Below, one piece after another: positions 1 to 7,087 of a stretch of DNA of 57,605 bases. The stretch's first letter is position 1; each line of letters starts with the position of its first letter. The notes beneath the pieces were generated by a model that ran no database searches, had not been told where the DNA came from, and saw nothing but the letters and a program-made list of their open reading frames with translations. Source of the DNA: Deltaproteobacteria bacterium (lineage in GTDB: Bacteria > Desulfobacterota_B > Binatia > UBA9968); the NCBI GenBank assembly GCA_005879255.1, contig VBKY01000088.1, positions 1-57,605 on the forward strand, read 5' to 3'. The translations under genes were made by a program, and so were the position numbers.

Positions 1-125
1 TGCTCCTCGGGGTATGCATCAAGCGGCCGCCACAGATTGTTCACCACGTACCCGGCAGCTTGCGGCTGTATCCAGAGTATCCAGGCAAGGACAAAACCTA
101 CTCGACTTCCCCAACGTTCGTGCAT
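1..125 (-). CDS. Partial CDS, N-terminus of an exported protein, runs off the window
   Basis: An open frame starts at an ATG at 125-123 on the minus strand and stays open to the window edge (41 codons seen). The predicted N-terminus has a basic start and a hydrophobic stretch (VGFVLAWILWIQPQAAG), which looks like a signal peptide or membrane anchor, followed by a polar region. A purine-rich AGGACG lies just upstream of the ATG. It begins about 14 bases after a GTTAGGC core site (145-139), so it would be the next cassette of the array described below. The protein family is not recognisable from this fragment. Confidence 0.5.
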   Translation of the reverse strand, partial: MHERWGSRVGFVLAWILWIQPQAAGYVVNNLWRPLDAYPEE

Positions 126-138
126 AGCGTCCTAATCC

Positions 139-222
139 GCCTAACGAGGCTGTAGAAAAACCCCCCAAGAGGCGGTTTTCGGCACCTCGTCCACGCTCGC
201 TCCTTTTTCTAAGTCGTTTGAA
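139..222 (-). other. attC-like site of the 222-bp cassette, copy 1
   Basis: The plus-strand arm AACGAGGCTGTAGAAAAA (144 onward) pairs with TTTTTCTAAGTCGTT further right. Fifteen pairs form and GG and G are left unpaired on one side only. Unpaired bases on one arm, between outer core sites GCCTAAC (139-145) and a degenerate GTTTGAA (216-222), are the hallmark of attC recombination sites. The right core is poor, so the call rests mainly on the stem and its position. Confidence 0.45.
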
Positions 223-314
223 AATCCTGTGTTGTCGCTGTCTGTGAGCCGCTTCACGAGGAGATCGTCGTGAAGCTGATCGGCGAAGTCGGAAATTGGA
301 AGATCGTCGCTCAT
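141..314 (-). CDS. Small ORF in the 222-bp cassette, copy 1 (57 aa, unknown)
   Basis: The minus-strand ORF starts MSDDLPISDFADQLHDDLLV and ends in LQPR, with its TAG inside the GTTAG core site, a common arrangement in gene cassettes. The acidic, helix-prone N-terminal half is identical in the second copy. The C-terminal half is read in a different frame there because of two compensating indels, yet both frames stay open to the same stop. I see no Shine-Dalgarno sequence and recognise no family, so it may be non-coding cassette DNA. Confidence 0.3.
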   Translation of the reverse strand: MSDDLPISDFADQLHDDLLVKRLTDSDNTGFSNDLEKGASVDEVPKTASWGVFLQPR

Positions 315-360
315 ATCGCGTTTAAATTCTGCTCGGTTGCGTCCGGGACTTTTTCTACAG

Positions 361-426
361 GCTCAACGTTCACGGTGAGCGGCGCGCGGCGTTTTTGCGC
401 GCGTCCCTCTCAACCGTGGGTTAGGA
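361..426 (-). other. attC-like site downstream of the DUF4153 gene
   Basis: It lies 10 bases past the stop of the gene at 436-2184. The outer core sites are GCTCAAC (361-367) and GTTAGGA (420-426, one mismatch to GTTRRRY). The inner arms CACGGTGAG and CTCAACCGTG pair with a single unpaired T, and an inner GCGCGC stem closes the structure. Size (66 bp), asymmetry and position fit a cassette attC read on the minus strand. Confidence 0.6.
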
Positions 427-435
427 CTCTTTCCA

Positions 436-2184
436 TTAACGATACCTCAGAAGTACCGTTCCATGTGCAGAGATAACCTGCATTCCACTGGTGTCGCAAA
501 CCGCTTCCATCCCCACGAATTGGACAGCCACGAGGGCGCGGTCAAACTCTACGGAAAATCGGCGAGCTTCTGGTGGTAACTTTACGGTCTGAAATTGCTT
601 GTCGCGGCAGCCATTGGTCTGATCGAGAAGACTCTTAAGAACCACAACCTTGTCGTTCTCGCCCAGGCTCACGTGGAGAGCGTCTCCGTCAATCCGAAGG
701 GTCAATTGCTCCCGATGGCTAGGAATTGTGAGCGTATCCAACTTCGGTAGAGAAAAGGGCCATGCATAATCGTACCCGGTGACCGTTAAGATTTCGTTTG
801 TGCCGTTCTCCGCTACGACGCTCACGCGGCTCTGCGATGACGAAACAGCACGCGGTGTACCGATCAGCGAAGCAAGCTCTACGGCACGTTTACCTTTAAT
901 GTCTACTGAAAACCATGGCTGCAGACGGGCTTGTTTATTTCGTGAAACGATGAATTCCAATGCGTCACCGATTGTAGCGCTATCTTCCTTCGATACAGCA
1001 GCCGACGTGCCCGTGATCTTGCCGTTTTCTTGAGCTAGCAGTCCATTGCGGGAGAGCGTCTTTTCGAGACGAGAAATCTGGGACCGCACTGCGAGTGAGT
1101 AGGGACTCCATGGTCCGAATGAAGTTAATGTTGCTCCGACCAGCAATGACACTGGGATGACCTTGAAGTCTCGCCGCTTCGACCATGCGAAATACAGCGA
1201 GAGCGCCAAACTCCATAGAGCGAAGGTCATAAGCAATATCCGATTTTCTGTCCACCCGTACTCGCTTGTCCGCCGCCAAATGGCAAGCATCTGAAGAAGA
1301 AGCAAAGGTAGCAAAGCTCCGGGGAAATGACGAAAATATAGCGCCGCAAAACCCTTTGTAGACTCGGCAATTGGGAAGAGTGCGGACCGCGCTAATAGAC
1401 CCAAGATCGTGATTCCTGCAATCAAGTAGCCGAGCGTGCCTTTCGGCCAAGAATGGGCAACGGCGATGCGGATAATATACCCGTAGAGCAAGATCAGATA
1501 CAAAGTCACAAGCGGAATAAGGACGGCCTTCGTGATCGTTCCTAGCCTTTGGGGATACGCTTCGCCTCGTGATGGATCAATGCCTTTGGCGGGAATTCCT
1601 CGCAGGAATAACCATGGTGCCACCAGCAAGCCACTCACCGCCCATATCCGAGCATAAACCACGCCATCGACAGGGACTTCGAACAAGAAATGAAAAAGGC
1701 CTACGGCAGCGGCAGCCCCTACGAACACAATCGCCGCGATGAAACCAGCGACTACTGAGCCTTCAACGACTCTCACAGTATGCCACCAAGACCCATCCTG
1801 ACTTCCGTGTCCCAAAAAAGGCAGCACGATCATGCCTGCAAGAGCAGCCACGAAGTATTGCGCGCACCTTAACCCATACACTGTGTCTCCCATCGAATCA
1901 GACAACGCAACAAAGAGCGTGAGAGCAGAGGCCGCCGTTATTGATGTCACCAAGCGCTTCGTTTTAAATGGCCAGTTCTGCTCAGTTGCGAGCTCGACAG
2001 CCGCAAACACGAAGATGCCAAGCATTGCAGTCATCAGTGGATTCTTGAACTTGGTTCCGTTTGTATCGAATGAGAAGATTGCTAGCCAGGTGGCAAGGAC
2101 TGAAGACGCCATTGCCAGGGGGAATCTCTTGGCGGTCTCGATTCCCATCGAGGTGATTTCTCGGAAGGATAGAAGGCGAGCCAT
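436..2184 (-). CDS. DUF4153 family multi-pass membrane protein
   Basis: The 582-residue protein has roughly the first 400 residues almost entirely hydrophobic (a dozen or so transmembrane segments) and a soluble C-terminal part of about 180 residues. The membrane part carries features I associate with DUF4153: YGWTENRILL around residue 318 and FGPWSPYSLAVRSQ near the end of the membrane region. The function of the family is unknown; it sits in the inner membrane. The gene is alone in its cassette, bounded by attC-like sites at 361-426 and 2231-2316, and points the same way as all other genes in the first 6.8 kb. The start is the first ATG after the upstream core site. The family assignment is by motif recall. 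Confidence 0.8.
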   Translation of the reverse strand: MARLLSFREITSMGIETAKRFPLAMASSVLATWLAIFSFDTNGTKFKNPLMTAMLGIFVFAAVELATEQNWPFKTKRLVTSITAASALTLFVALSDSMGDTVYGLRCAQYFVAALAGMIVLPFLGHGSQDGSWWHTVRVVEGSVVAGFIAAIVFVGAAAAVGLFHFLFEVPVDGVVYARIWAVSGLLVAPWLFLRGIPAKGIDPSRGEAYPQRLGTITKAVLIPLVTLYLILLYGYIIRIAVAHSWPKGTLGYLIAGITILGLLARSALFPIAESTKGFAALYFRHFPGALLPLLLLQMLAIWRRTSEYGWTENRILLMTFALWSLALSLYFAWSKRRDFKVIPVSLLVGATLTSFGPWSPYSLAVRSQISRLEKTLSRNGLLAQENGKITGTSAAVSKEDSATIGDALEFIVSRNKQARLQPWFSVDIKGKRAVELASLIGTPRAVSSSQSRVSVVAENGTNEILTVTGYDYAWPFSLPKLDTLTIPSHREQLTLRIDGDALHVSLGENDKVVVLKSLLDQTNGCRDKQFQTVKLPPEARRFSVEFDRALVAVQFVGMEAVCDTSGMQVISAHGTVLLRYR

Positions 2185-2230
2185 CGACCGTTGTTGTACG
2201 CGAGCGAGACCCCCTGGTGCTTTACCGTAG

Positions 2231-2316
2231 CCCTAACGCCATGCGGCTAAGCCGTGGCGAAAAAGCGAGCCTTGAGGCGAGCGTTCTCGACATCAGTCTT
2301 AAGCCGGGGGTTAGGC
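2231..2316 (-). other. attC-like site between the MltR-like and DUF4153 cassettes
   Basis: The outer core sites are CCCTAAC (2231-2237) and GTTAGGC (2310-2316, a perfect GTTRRRY). The inner arms CGGCTAAG and CTTAAGCCG pair with one unpaired T. It is 86 bp long and lies between the gene that ends at 2418 and the gene that starts at 2184. A second GTTAGGT at about 2392 may mark remains of another site nearer the 2418 stop. Confidence 0.55.
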
Positions 2317-2417
2317 AGCGTTGTTACCAAAGATGCGTGCATCACTTATCCGGTGCCACGTATCCGCAATTCGGGCACTGTTCGACGCCTGGTTAGGTTT
2401 CTGCTCGCGCATTCGGG

Positions 2418-2975
2418 CTACCCACTCTTAGACTTCGGCCGTTTGTGATAGCGGGCGAGACCGACGAGGCCGTCTAGGTGGCACACCAGCTGGTTCACAC
2501 CGACCTGAAATAGGTCGCGCGTAGTGGCACCGCTCGGTGGCTCGCAAAGAGATTCTCTGTGCCAGCGAAGGGACCTGCACCAACTCTTGATCTGCTCGTC
2601 GGAGAAGTCAGCGCGCAGATCATGTGCAAAGCGATTACGGATTTTCGCAATGATCCGAAGGTCGGATTTGATCGTTTCGCCGATCAGGCCGAGACAGTAG
2701 CACGCCGAAACTTTGGCGCCAAACGTGCCAAGAGGCGCTACCGGTTGCATAAGCCTCCGGACCTCCTTCTCGTCGTCGACGAGAAAGTTGATCAACATCT
2801 CTGTGAGTAGGGTGTCGACGAATGCTGGCCCGACGATGGCGATGGCTCGATCATTGGTTTCGCCGTAATCGAACAGTCGCGCGAACTCAAAGAGCATTTC
2901 GCGCAAGCGGAAGTACTGCTCTGCTTCCTTCTCTGACAGTGGAGTGCCAAACTTTCGCTCTTCTGGTTCTTGCAC
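2418..2975 (-). CDS. MltR-like (mannitol-operon-repressor domain) protein
   Basis: The 185-residue protein carries the MltR pattern. A segment around residues 40-60 (DRAIAIVGPAFVDTLLTEML) is followed by PLGTFGAKVSACYCLGLI near residue 82 and IIAKIRNRFAHDL near residue 108. In Enterobacteria, MltR modulates the mannitol operon. Isolated MltR-domain proteins occur in mobile DNA with unknown roles, so I do not claim a mannitol function. The start is a GTG at 2975 preceded by AGGAGC at a good distance. That start lies 18 bases after a GTTAGGT core site at 2999-2993, which makes it the only gene of its cassette. Confidence 0.7.
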   Translation of the reverse strand: MQEPEERKFGTPLSEKEAEQYFRLREMLFEFARLFDYGETNDRAIAIVGPAFVDTLLTEMLINFLVDDEKEVRRLMQPVAPLGTFGAKVSACYCLGLIGETIKSDLRIIAKIRNRFAHDLRADFSDEQIKSWCRSLRWHRESLCEPPSGATTRDLFQVGVNQLVCHLDGLVGLARYHKRPKSKSG

Positions 2976-2992
2976 TGAATGCTCCTATAGAA

Positions 2993-3075
2993 ACCTAACG
3001 AGGCTGTAGAAAAATCCCCCAGAGGCGGTTTTCGGTACCTCGTCCACGCTCGCTCCTTTTTCTAAGTCGTTTCGA
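2993..3075 (-). other. attC-like site of the 222-bp cassette, copy 2
   Basis: It has the same stem as copy 1: AACGAGGCTGTAGAAAAA pairs with TTTTTCTAAGTCGTT, leaving GG and G unpaired. The left core ACCTAAC (2993-2999) is a perfect RYYYAAC. The right core (GTTTCGA, 3069-3075) is degenerate. Confidence 0.45.
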
Positions 3076-3168
3076 AAATCCTGTGTTGTCACTGTCTGTG
3101 AGCCGCTTCACGAGGAGATCGTCGTGAAGCTGGTCGGCGAAGTCGGAAATTGGAAGATCGTCGCTCAT
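2995..3168 (-). CDS. Small ORF in the 222-bp cassette, copy 2 (57 aa, unknown)
   Basis: It has the same start and stop positions as the copy-1 ORF. The first 32 residues are identical to copy 1 (MSDDLPISDF to DNTGFS). It then reads another frame through KRLRKRSERG and rejoins near the end at FLQPR. The maintained open frame hints at coding but is not proof in a sequence this short, and no ribosome binding site is evident. Confidence 0.3.
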   Translation of the reverse strand: MSDDLPISDFADQLHDDLLVKRLTDSDNTGFSKRLRKRSERGRGTENRLWGIFLQPR

Positions 3169-3214
3169 ATCGCGTTTAAATTCTACTCGGTTGCGTCCGG
3201 GACTTTTTCTACAG

Positions 3215-3266
3215 GCTCAACGCTGGCGTGAGCGGTGGGGGCAGCCCGCCCGCTCTCGCGTAGGTC
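3215..3266 (-). other. Degenerate attC-like site downstream of the secreted-protein cassette
   Basis: The left core is GCTCAAC (3215-3221). The arms GCGTGAGCGG and CCGCTCTCGC pair with one mismatch. The right core reads GTAGGTC, which is GTTAGGT less one T. It is shorter (52 bp) and weaker than the other sites but sits where a cassette site is expected. Confidence 0.4.
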
Positions 3267-3323
3267 ATGTAACCGACCGCGACCAACTCCAGACGCTTAA
3301 CCAACTACATCGGATCAACAGCA

Positions 3324-4330
3324 CTATTTCAGTACCGGATATTCCTGCTCTCTATGCTTCCGCAAGCTGATCGCAGCATCGACACACATTTGTCGGCGCA
3401 GGACAAGCTTCCCGTCCAGCGTTGTCTCCGGCATCCGACGCCATACCGCATCGAAGCCGCCGAATGTTACAAGATAGGATAGGCAGAGCACCTCGCTTAT
3501 CCGGACGTTAACATGATGTTTCTGACAGGCGCCGACGTAGTCTGCGATAGTGCGCTCCGGAAGATCGGGAAGCGGCATGAGCTGAACCGAAAGCTTTTGC
3601 GCATCGGCCACGAGTCCCGATCCGCTCTCCCGTGTCTCATAATCGTGAGATCCCCGTCGATGATGCACACCGTTGGCTGTCCCAATGCCGCCGCCGAGTT
3701 GAGCAGCTGCCATTTGGTTAGAAATTCGTCGCGCATCGGCTTCTCGGTACTGTAGTGCGCGAAACGGTAAAGCCAGCCGTATGACGTATCGGACACTTTC
3801 GACAGATCGATGCGCGGTTCGTTTCCATGTCCTGGGTGCCGGAAGCTTCCACCTCCGCGCTTCGCGGCATACGTGAAGCGCCCAAACCGACCGCCGTCAT
3901 TCGAAGTGTACAGGCCTGTTTCCCCCACCGGTACACCGCACCAATCTCCGTACCCCTGGCGCATGAATCCCCTTATCGTTTCGTCTGACGGCTCGTTCGG
4001 GGCGTCGAAGACCTTCCCGTTGGCGACTACACCAACGGTTTCTTGCCATATGCAGCCTGCCGGGCAATCCATGCCGGACCCGTGCAGCACGATGACCATC
4101 GTTACATCCTCTCCGGTGGCCCTCACGGGGAATTCGATGCAGCTCACTGGTCCGCCGATATGCAAGTCGGCGATGACCCTCTGGCCCACGGCCGTGCACC
4201 CTGCGATCTGCTTCACGCCAGGATCCTGTGCACCCGTCAGCGGCTGCTGGAACTGCCCACTTTGTCCGAATGCCACAGTATCGAATGTGACTAGAACAAG
4301 CGCGAATACGAGGGATCGGCGGCTCACCAT
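3324..4330 (-). pseudogene. Frameshifted secreted protein of unknown family (cassette gene)
   Basis: Reading starts at ATG 4330 with a clear signal peptide (MVSRRSLVFALVLVTFDTVA, cleavage near FGQS). It continues with cysteine-containing exported sequence (GMDCPAGCIW) for about 225 residues. Near 3640 the frame loses protein character (residues rich in R, S and P, stop at 3497), while another frame continues plausibly from YETRESGSGLVADAQ to a TAG at 3324. Joining them gives about 335 residues. A single-base indel is the simplest explanation, either a real mutation or an assembly error. I recognise no family. Its start overlaps the preceding short ORF by 7 bases. Confidence 0.55.
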
Positions 4331-4542
4331 GCGACTGTCCTCGGAATCACTCGGCTGATTGAGCCGGAGCCATCAGTGCCTCCGCTATTGGTCGTGCCCC
4401 GGCCAACGCTTGTGTATGCGTTAGTGGGATCGGGCGCGAGCTGAAGCCCGTACTCGTTCGAAGTCAACAGTTCTACCCCGACTTCTGGTGACAAAGCATC
4501 GCGTCGTTCCAGACGATGCCCTTTCACGCTTATCTGAATCAT
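4324..4542 (-). CDS. Short leader ORF upstream of the secreted protein, unknown
   Basis: The minus-strand frame stays open from 4692 to 4324. Its upstream part overlaps the attC-like hairpin at 4591-4678, so a start inside the cassette (ATG 4542, 72 residues, beginning MIQISVKGHRLERRD) is more likely than ATG 4650 or TTG 4692. The stop overlaps the start of the 4330 gene in ATGGTGA, a layout that suggests translational coupling. The C-terminal half is rich in Gly, Ser and Thr. I recognise no domain and the ORF may not be translated. Confidence 0.3.
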   Translation of the reverse strand: MIQISVKGHRLERRDALSPEVGVELLTSNEYGLQLAPDPTNAYTSVGRGTTNSGGTDGSGSISRVIPRTVAW

Positions 4543-4590
4543 CCCCTGGCGGCCGAGATCCAATTCACCGATCGTTCTGGCCACCGGTCC

Positions 4591-4678
4591 GCCGAACGTT
4601 TTGGGTGAACGGCGGGCGAACTCGATAGTTAGTGATAGTACGGCGCTCATAGCCCGTCCGTTCCACCTGAAGTTAGGT
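4591..4678 (-). other. attC-like site downstream of the NTF2-like cassette
   Basis: On the minus strand it runs from a perfect R-double-prime core ACCTAAC (4678-4672) to GTTCGGC (4597-4591, one mismatch). The arms GGTGGAACGGACGGGC and GCCCGCCGTTCACC pair along 14 positions with an unpaired G and an unpaired A on the same arm. This is the best-formed stem of the set and matches the asymmetric bulges of attC sites. It is 88 bp long. Confidence 0.6.
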
Positions 4679-4776
4679 CGCTCTTTTAGCAAAAAAGGCG
4701 ACGGAGCTCCAGTCTTTTATAGTCTGAGAAAAACCAGGTTTCGCTCCCAATATTCTCTCGCAACGGCGAGTCTGCC

Positions 4777-5192
4777 TTACGCCGCGAAGCTGGAGCGCGC
4801 CTGGGCGGCCCCGCGGCCGTCTATCTTTGATACGATCCACAGCGCCCGGAATCGGCCAATGACCGAGTTGTCGGCCCGGTAACGGGTGAACTGAACATCG
4901 AGATGGACCTTGTCGGGTCCAGCAGTGATCACGTTGCGAAAGTCCCACGCACTGTGGTGCCAGGCCTCACCAGCCCGAGTGTAGAAGTCCGCGAGGTAGC
5001 TGTCCGGACGTTCCCAGATAGCATGACCCCGCTGCTCAAGCGGTAGTGCGGGAAGTGCAGCGTGGCGACGAGCGCTGCCTCGTCGCGGGCGTTGAGTGCT
5101 GCGAAATGATCGTCGAGTACCGCCATCGCTGCAGCAACTGCAACTGGGTTGGCTACGGGGAGTATATCTTCGGGTCGGTATGTGTCGCTCAC
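4777..5192 (-). pseudogene. Frameshifted NTF2/SnoaL-like protein (cassette gene)
   Basis: ATG 5192 opens a frame with a SnoaL/NTF2-like N-terminus (AVLDDHFAALNARDEAAL, then HFPHYRLSSGVM). Around 5011-5024 the frame breaks. The frame offset by one continues typically: WERPDSYLADFYTRAGEAWH, AWDFRNVITAG, VHLDVQFTRYRAD and RFRALWIVSK, ending in TAA at 4777. The joined product is about 138 residues, the usual size of this fold, which serves as a small-ligand pocket or enzyme in many unrelated roles. One indel accounts for the break. The gene lies between attC-like sites at 5306-5393 and 4591-4678. Confidence 0.6.
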
Positions 5193-5305
5193 TCAGCTAC
5201 TCTTCGCAAATGGTTGGAACGCATTGATTTCCGGAGCCCACGGGATAATGGCTACAAGCGTTTTAGCATGTAGAGACCTTCAGGTGAACCTCCTTCTTGG
5301 TTGAC

Positions 5306-5393
5306 GCCTAACGTGTTGTTGAGCCGCGCCGGCCGGGAACCCGCGCGAAGACCTGCGACGTTTCACGGCGTCGGCTCGAACATATAGCTAGGT
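5306..5393 (-). other. attC-like site downstream of the 490-aa cassette gene
   Basis: The left core GCCTAAC (5306-5312) and right core GCTAGGT (5387-5393) bracket 88 bp. The inner arms GTTGTTGAGCC and GGCTCGAAC pair with bulges, and a GC-rich stem follows inside. The TAG of the gene at 5388-6812 lies inside the right core, as in many gene cassettes. On the minus strand the R-prime core is a perfect GTTAGGC. Confidence 0.6.
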
Positions 5394-6812
5394 GACGCCT
5401 TTGTCTGCCGAACCCAACCGATGTCGCTGGTCGCTCCTCTGGCGAACACGCCAAAGGAAATAGAGGTCTTCCTTCTTGATGGCGTCCTCTGGTGACATAA
5501 GCTTTGCTGCCGCCTCGCCGAAATCTACCAGAATCTTTGTCAGCCCTAGCGTCTTCGCCACTCCCAGCAGTTGATCTGGCAATAGTCCCGTGTACATGCC
5601 GAACGTGATGGCTCCCGCCCAGGCGGTAACTGACCGTCCGAGATCCTTAAGAAGGTCGCGTCTTGCGGTTCGAACCGCCCGGTCAAGCCGAGCAAGTCCT
5701 GGAGCTATCACGTCGGAATAGATGGCGCGAGCATCACTCTCCTTCAAGTTCGCGCGCTGAGCCCGGACGTCATCAATCGCCTTATTGAGTGCCTGCCGGT
5801 AAGTAAGGAATGATTCTTCCTCGCGTTGTCGCAGTTGAACAACGGTGGCCGGCGAGGCTTCACCTATGAATGGCACGATAGACGTCAGGTGCTTTTGTAC
5901 TAGACTGTTGCGCCGCGCGAGATCACGGTCACCGGAAACCGCCGAGAGAATTTTAATCGGAAGCTCTGTCTCGCTGACGTATGATGTGCGAAGAATCTTT
6001 GACACTGCCATCTCGAAAACTACGCTTCCGAGAATGTCGCCAGCTAAGTCTTCGTGATGTTTCAATCTGAGCCTCACCGCCCTCGACAACGGCACGGTCT
6101 CGCCATCGAGTGCACGCTGGAGAATTCGAGGCATTTGGGCAAGGGGCTCCGGCGGAGCGTTATAGGACGTATAGGCGCCTCCATGCTCGAGGAGTTCCTC
6201 AGGCGCTTGACAGGCGAGCGACCACTCTCCTTCGCAGTAGTCGAGGGCGATCGTCATTTCTTCCAAAAAGCGCTTGGCCAACTGCTTTCGCTCTCGCAGA
6301 AACCTCTTGTCAGCGTCGGCCCCGAAAGCGTCTAAGGCGATGCATTGGGAGCAGACTTCTCGGGTACTGGTCACCGGGACGATTAGACCCGCTTCGATCA
6401 GGGGTCGTAGGCGCGAGAGGACATGGAGATCATCGAGCAGCGTGTAGCGACGCTCCTCAATTGAAGGGATATACCCAAAGTCGGGGTGGTGCTCGTGATT
6501 GCTGAGGAAGTTATGAATGTAGACCCTGTCGCTGTAGAATGCGGCGAACTGGACCAGTTGGTCCACATGGCGGATACGACAACTGACGCTGGCGCAAGGT
6601 TGAGTGCCACCGCCCATCGACAGCGTGGCCGAGTGGGTCATACTACCTACTTCGTAAGTAAGGGCCTCAGCGCGGATTAGAACGGCCGCCTCCGCCCCAA
6701 TGTCGCTAAGCTGGCCCGCGGACAACCTCAGCACGCGTCGCTCGTCGATTCGAGAGCCAACTATTAGATCGGCATTTTCGAGAAGCTCGAACAAAGGCGT
6801 GATATCAGCCAT
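5388..6812 (-). CDS. Large cassette-borne protein of unknown function
   Basis: The product is about 474 residues from ATG 6812 (MADITPLFELLENADLIVG); an in-frame GTG at 6860 would add 16 residues. There is no signal peptide or evident transmembrane segment except a weakly hydrophobic stretch near the C-terminus (LGRSVTAWAGAITFGMYTGL). A CxxC (REVCSQC) lies in the N-terminal half. A helical middle segment rich in charged residues (QLRQREEESFLTYRQAL) follows, and the end reads KKEDLYFLWRVRQ, an ending I associate loosely with some accessory or defence proteins. I recognise no family. It is the cassette nearest the right end of the array, where an attI site and integrase would be expected, but neither is visible. 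Confidence 0.7.
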   Translation of the reverse strand: MADITPLFELLENADLIVGSRIDERRVLRLSAGQLSDIGAEAAVLIRAEALTYEVGSMTHSATLSMGGGTQPCASVSCRIRHVDQLVQFAAFYSDRVYIHNFLSNHEHHPDFGYIPSIEERRYTLLDDLHVLSRLRPLIEAGLIVPVTSTREVCSQCIALDAFGADADKRFLRERKQLAKRFLEEMTIALDYCEGEWSLACQAPEELLEHGGAYTSYNAPPEPLAQMPRILQRALDGETVPLSRAVRLRLKHHEDLAGDILGSVVFEMAVSKILRTSYVSETELPIKILSAVSGDRDLARRNSLVQKHLTSIVPFIGEASPATVVQLRQREEESFLTYRQALNKAIDDVRAQRANLKESDARAIYSDVIAPGLARLDRAVRTARRDLLKDLGRSVTAWAGAITFGMYTGLLPDQLLGVAKTLGLTKILVDFGEAAAKLMSPEDAIKKEDLYFLWRVRQRSDQRHRLGSADKGVT

Positions 6813-7087
6813 TCGCGATCTCACTGTCCATGGCGCGTCAACTATTAAGTGTACTGGCACGATTCCGGCAGTGTATTAGGATCAATTCTTTTGGATCGAA
6901 AAAACAAAACTGCATGCAATATCGTTTACCTAAAAAGAACCTGTTAAAGGCTATTGATTCCAACAAACACTGCCACGCCTGCGGTGTATGAGAATATCAG
7001 CCCGCGGTGAATTACGATATTGGATCGTTGTTCAAAATCCAATCTGCAGGGCTGTCAATACCAAGTTTTTCTCTCTCACTTGACCGC

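Larger units (their letters stand above)
139..367 (-). repeat. 222-bp integron-like cassette, copy 1 (repeat of 2993-3221)
   Basis: This segment is about 96% identical to 2993-3221; I count roughly eight differences, including two compensating single-base indels. On the minus strand each copy starts at GTTGAGC and ends at GTTAGG, both GTTRRRY-type integron core sites, and start-to-start spacing is 222 bases in both. The base after the end site differs (C in copy 1, T in copy 2). That is expected if recombination cuts after the G, so that TTRRRY belongs to the next cassette. The ends also share an inverted GAG(G/C)CTGTAGAAAAA, so a small attC-seeking mobile element is the alternative. Confidence 0.65.
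2993..3221 (-). repeat. 222-bp integron-like cassette, copy 2 (repeat of 139-367)
   Basis: This is the second copy of the unit at 139-367, direct in orientation and about 2.85 kb away, with two full cassettes between them. On the minus strand it enters from a different attC-like hairpin (3215-3266) and leaves into the MltR-like cassette. The two copies therefore share the unit and nothing outside it, which argues for independent insertion or excision and reinsertion rather than a larger segmental duplication. Confidence 0.65.

Noticed and set aside
270..476. Plus-strand ORF of 68 aa across the first cassette
   Set aside because: It runs opposite to the small ORF, crosses the attC-like stem and has no ribosome binding site; a similar frame does not persist in copy 2.
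139..3221. Reading the two 222-bp units as simple MITEs
   Set aside because: Kept only as an alternative. No clear target-site duplication is seen, the ends coincide with integron core sites, and the exit-site base differs as cassette logic predicts.
4673..4948. Minus-strand ORF of 91 aa
   Set aside because: It overlaps the NTF2-like pseudogene in another frame and lacks protein-like composition.
6861..7087. Search for an attI site or integrase remnant right of the cassette array
   Set aside because: Only weak, partial core-like words are present (for example near 6959) and no integrase fragment; not enough to annotate.
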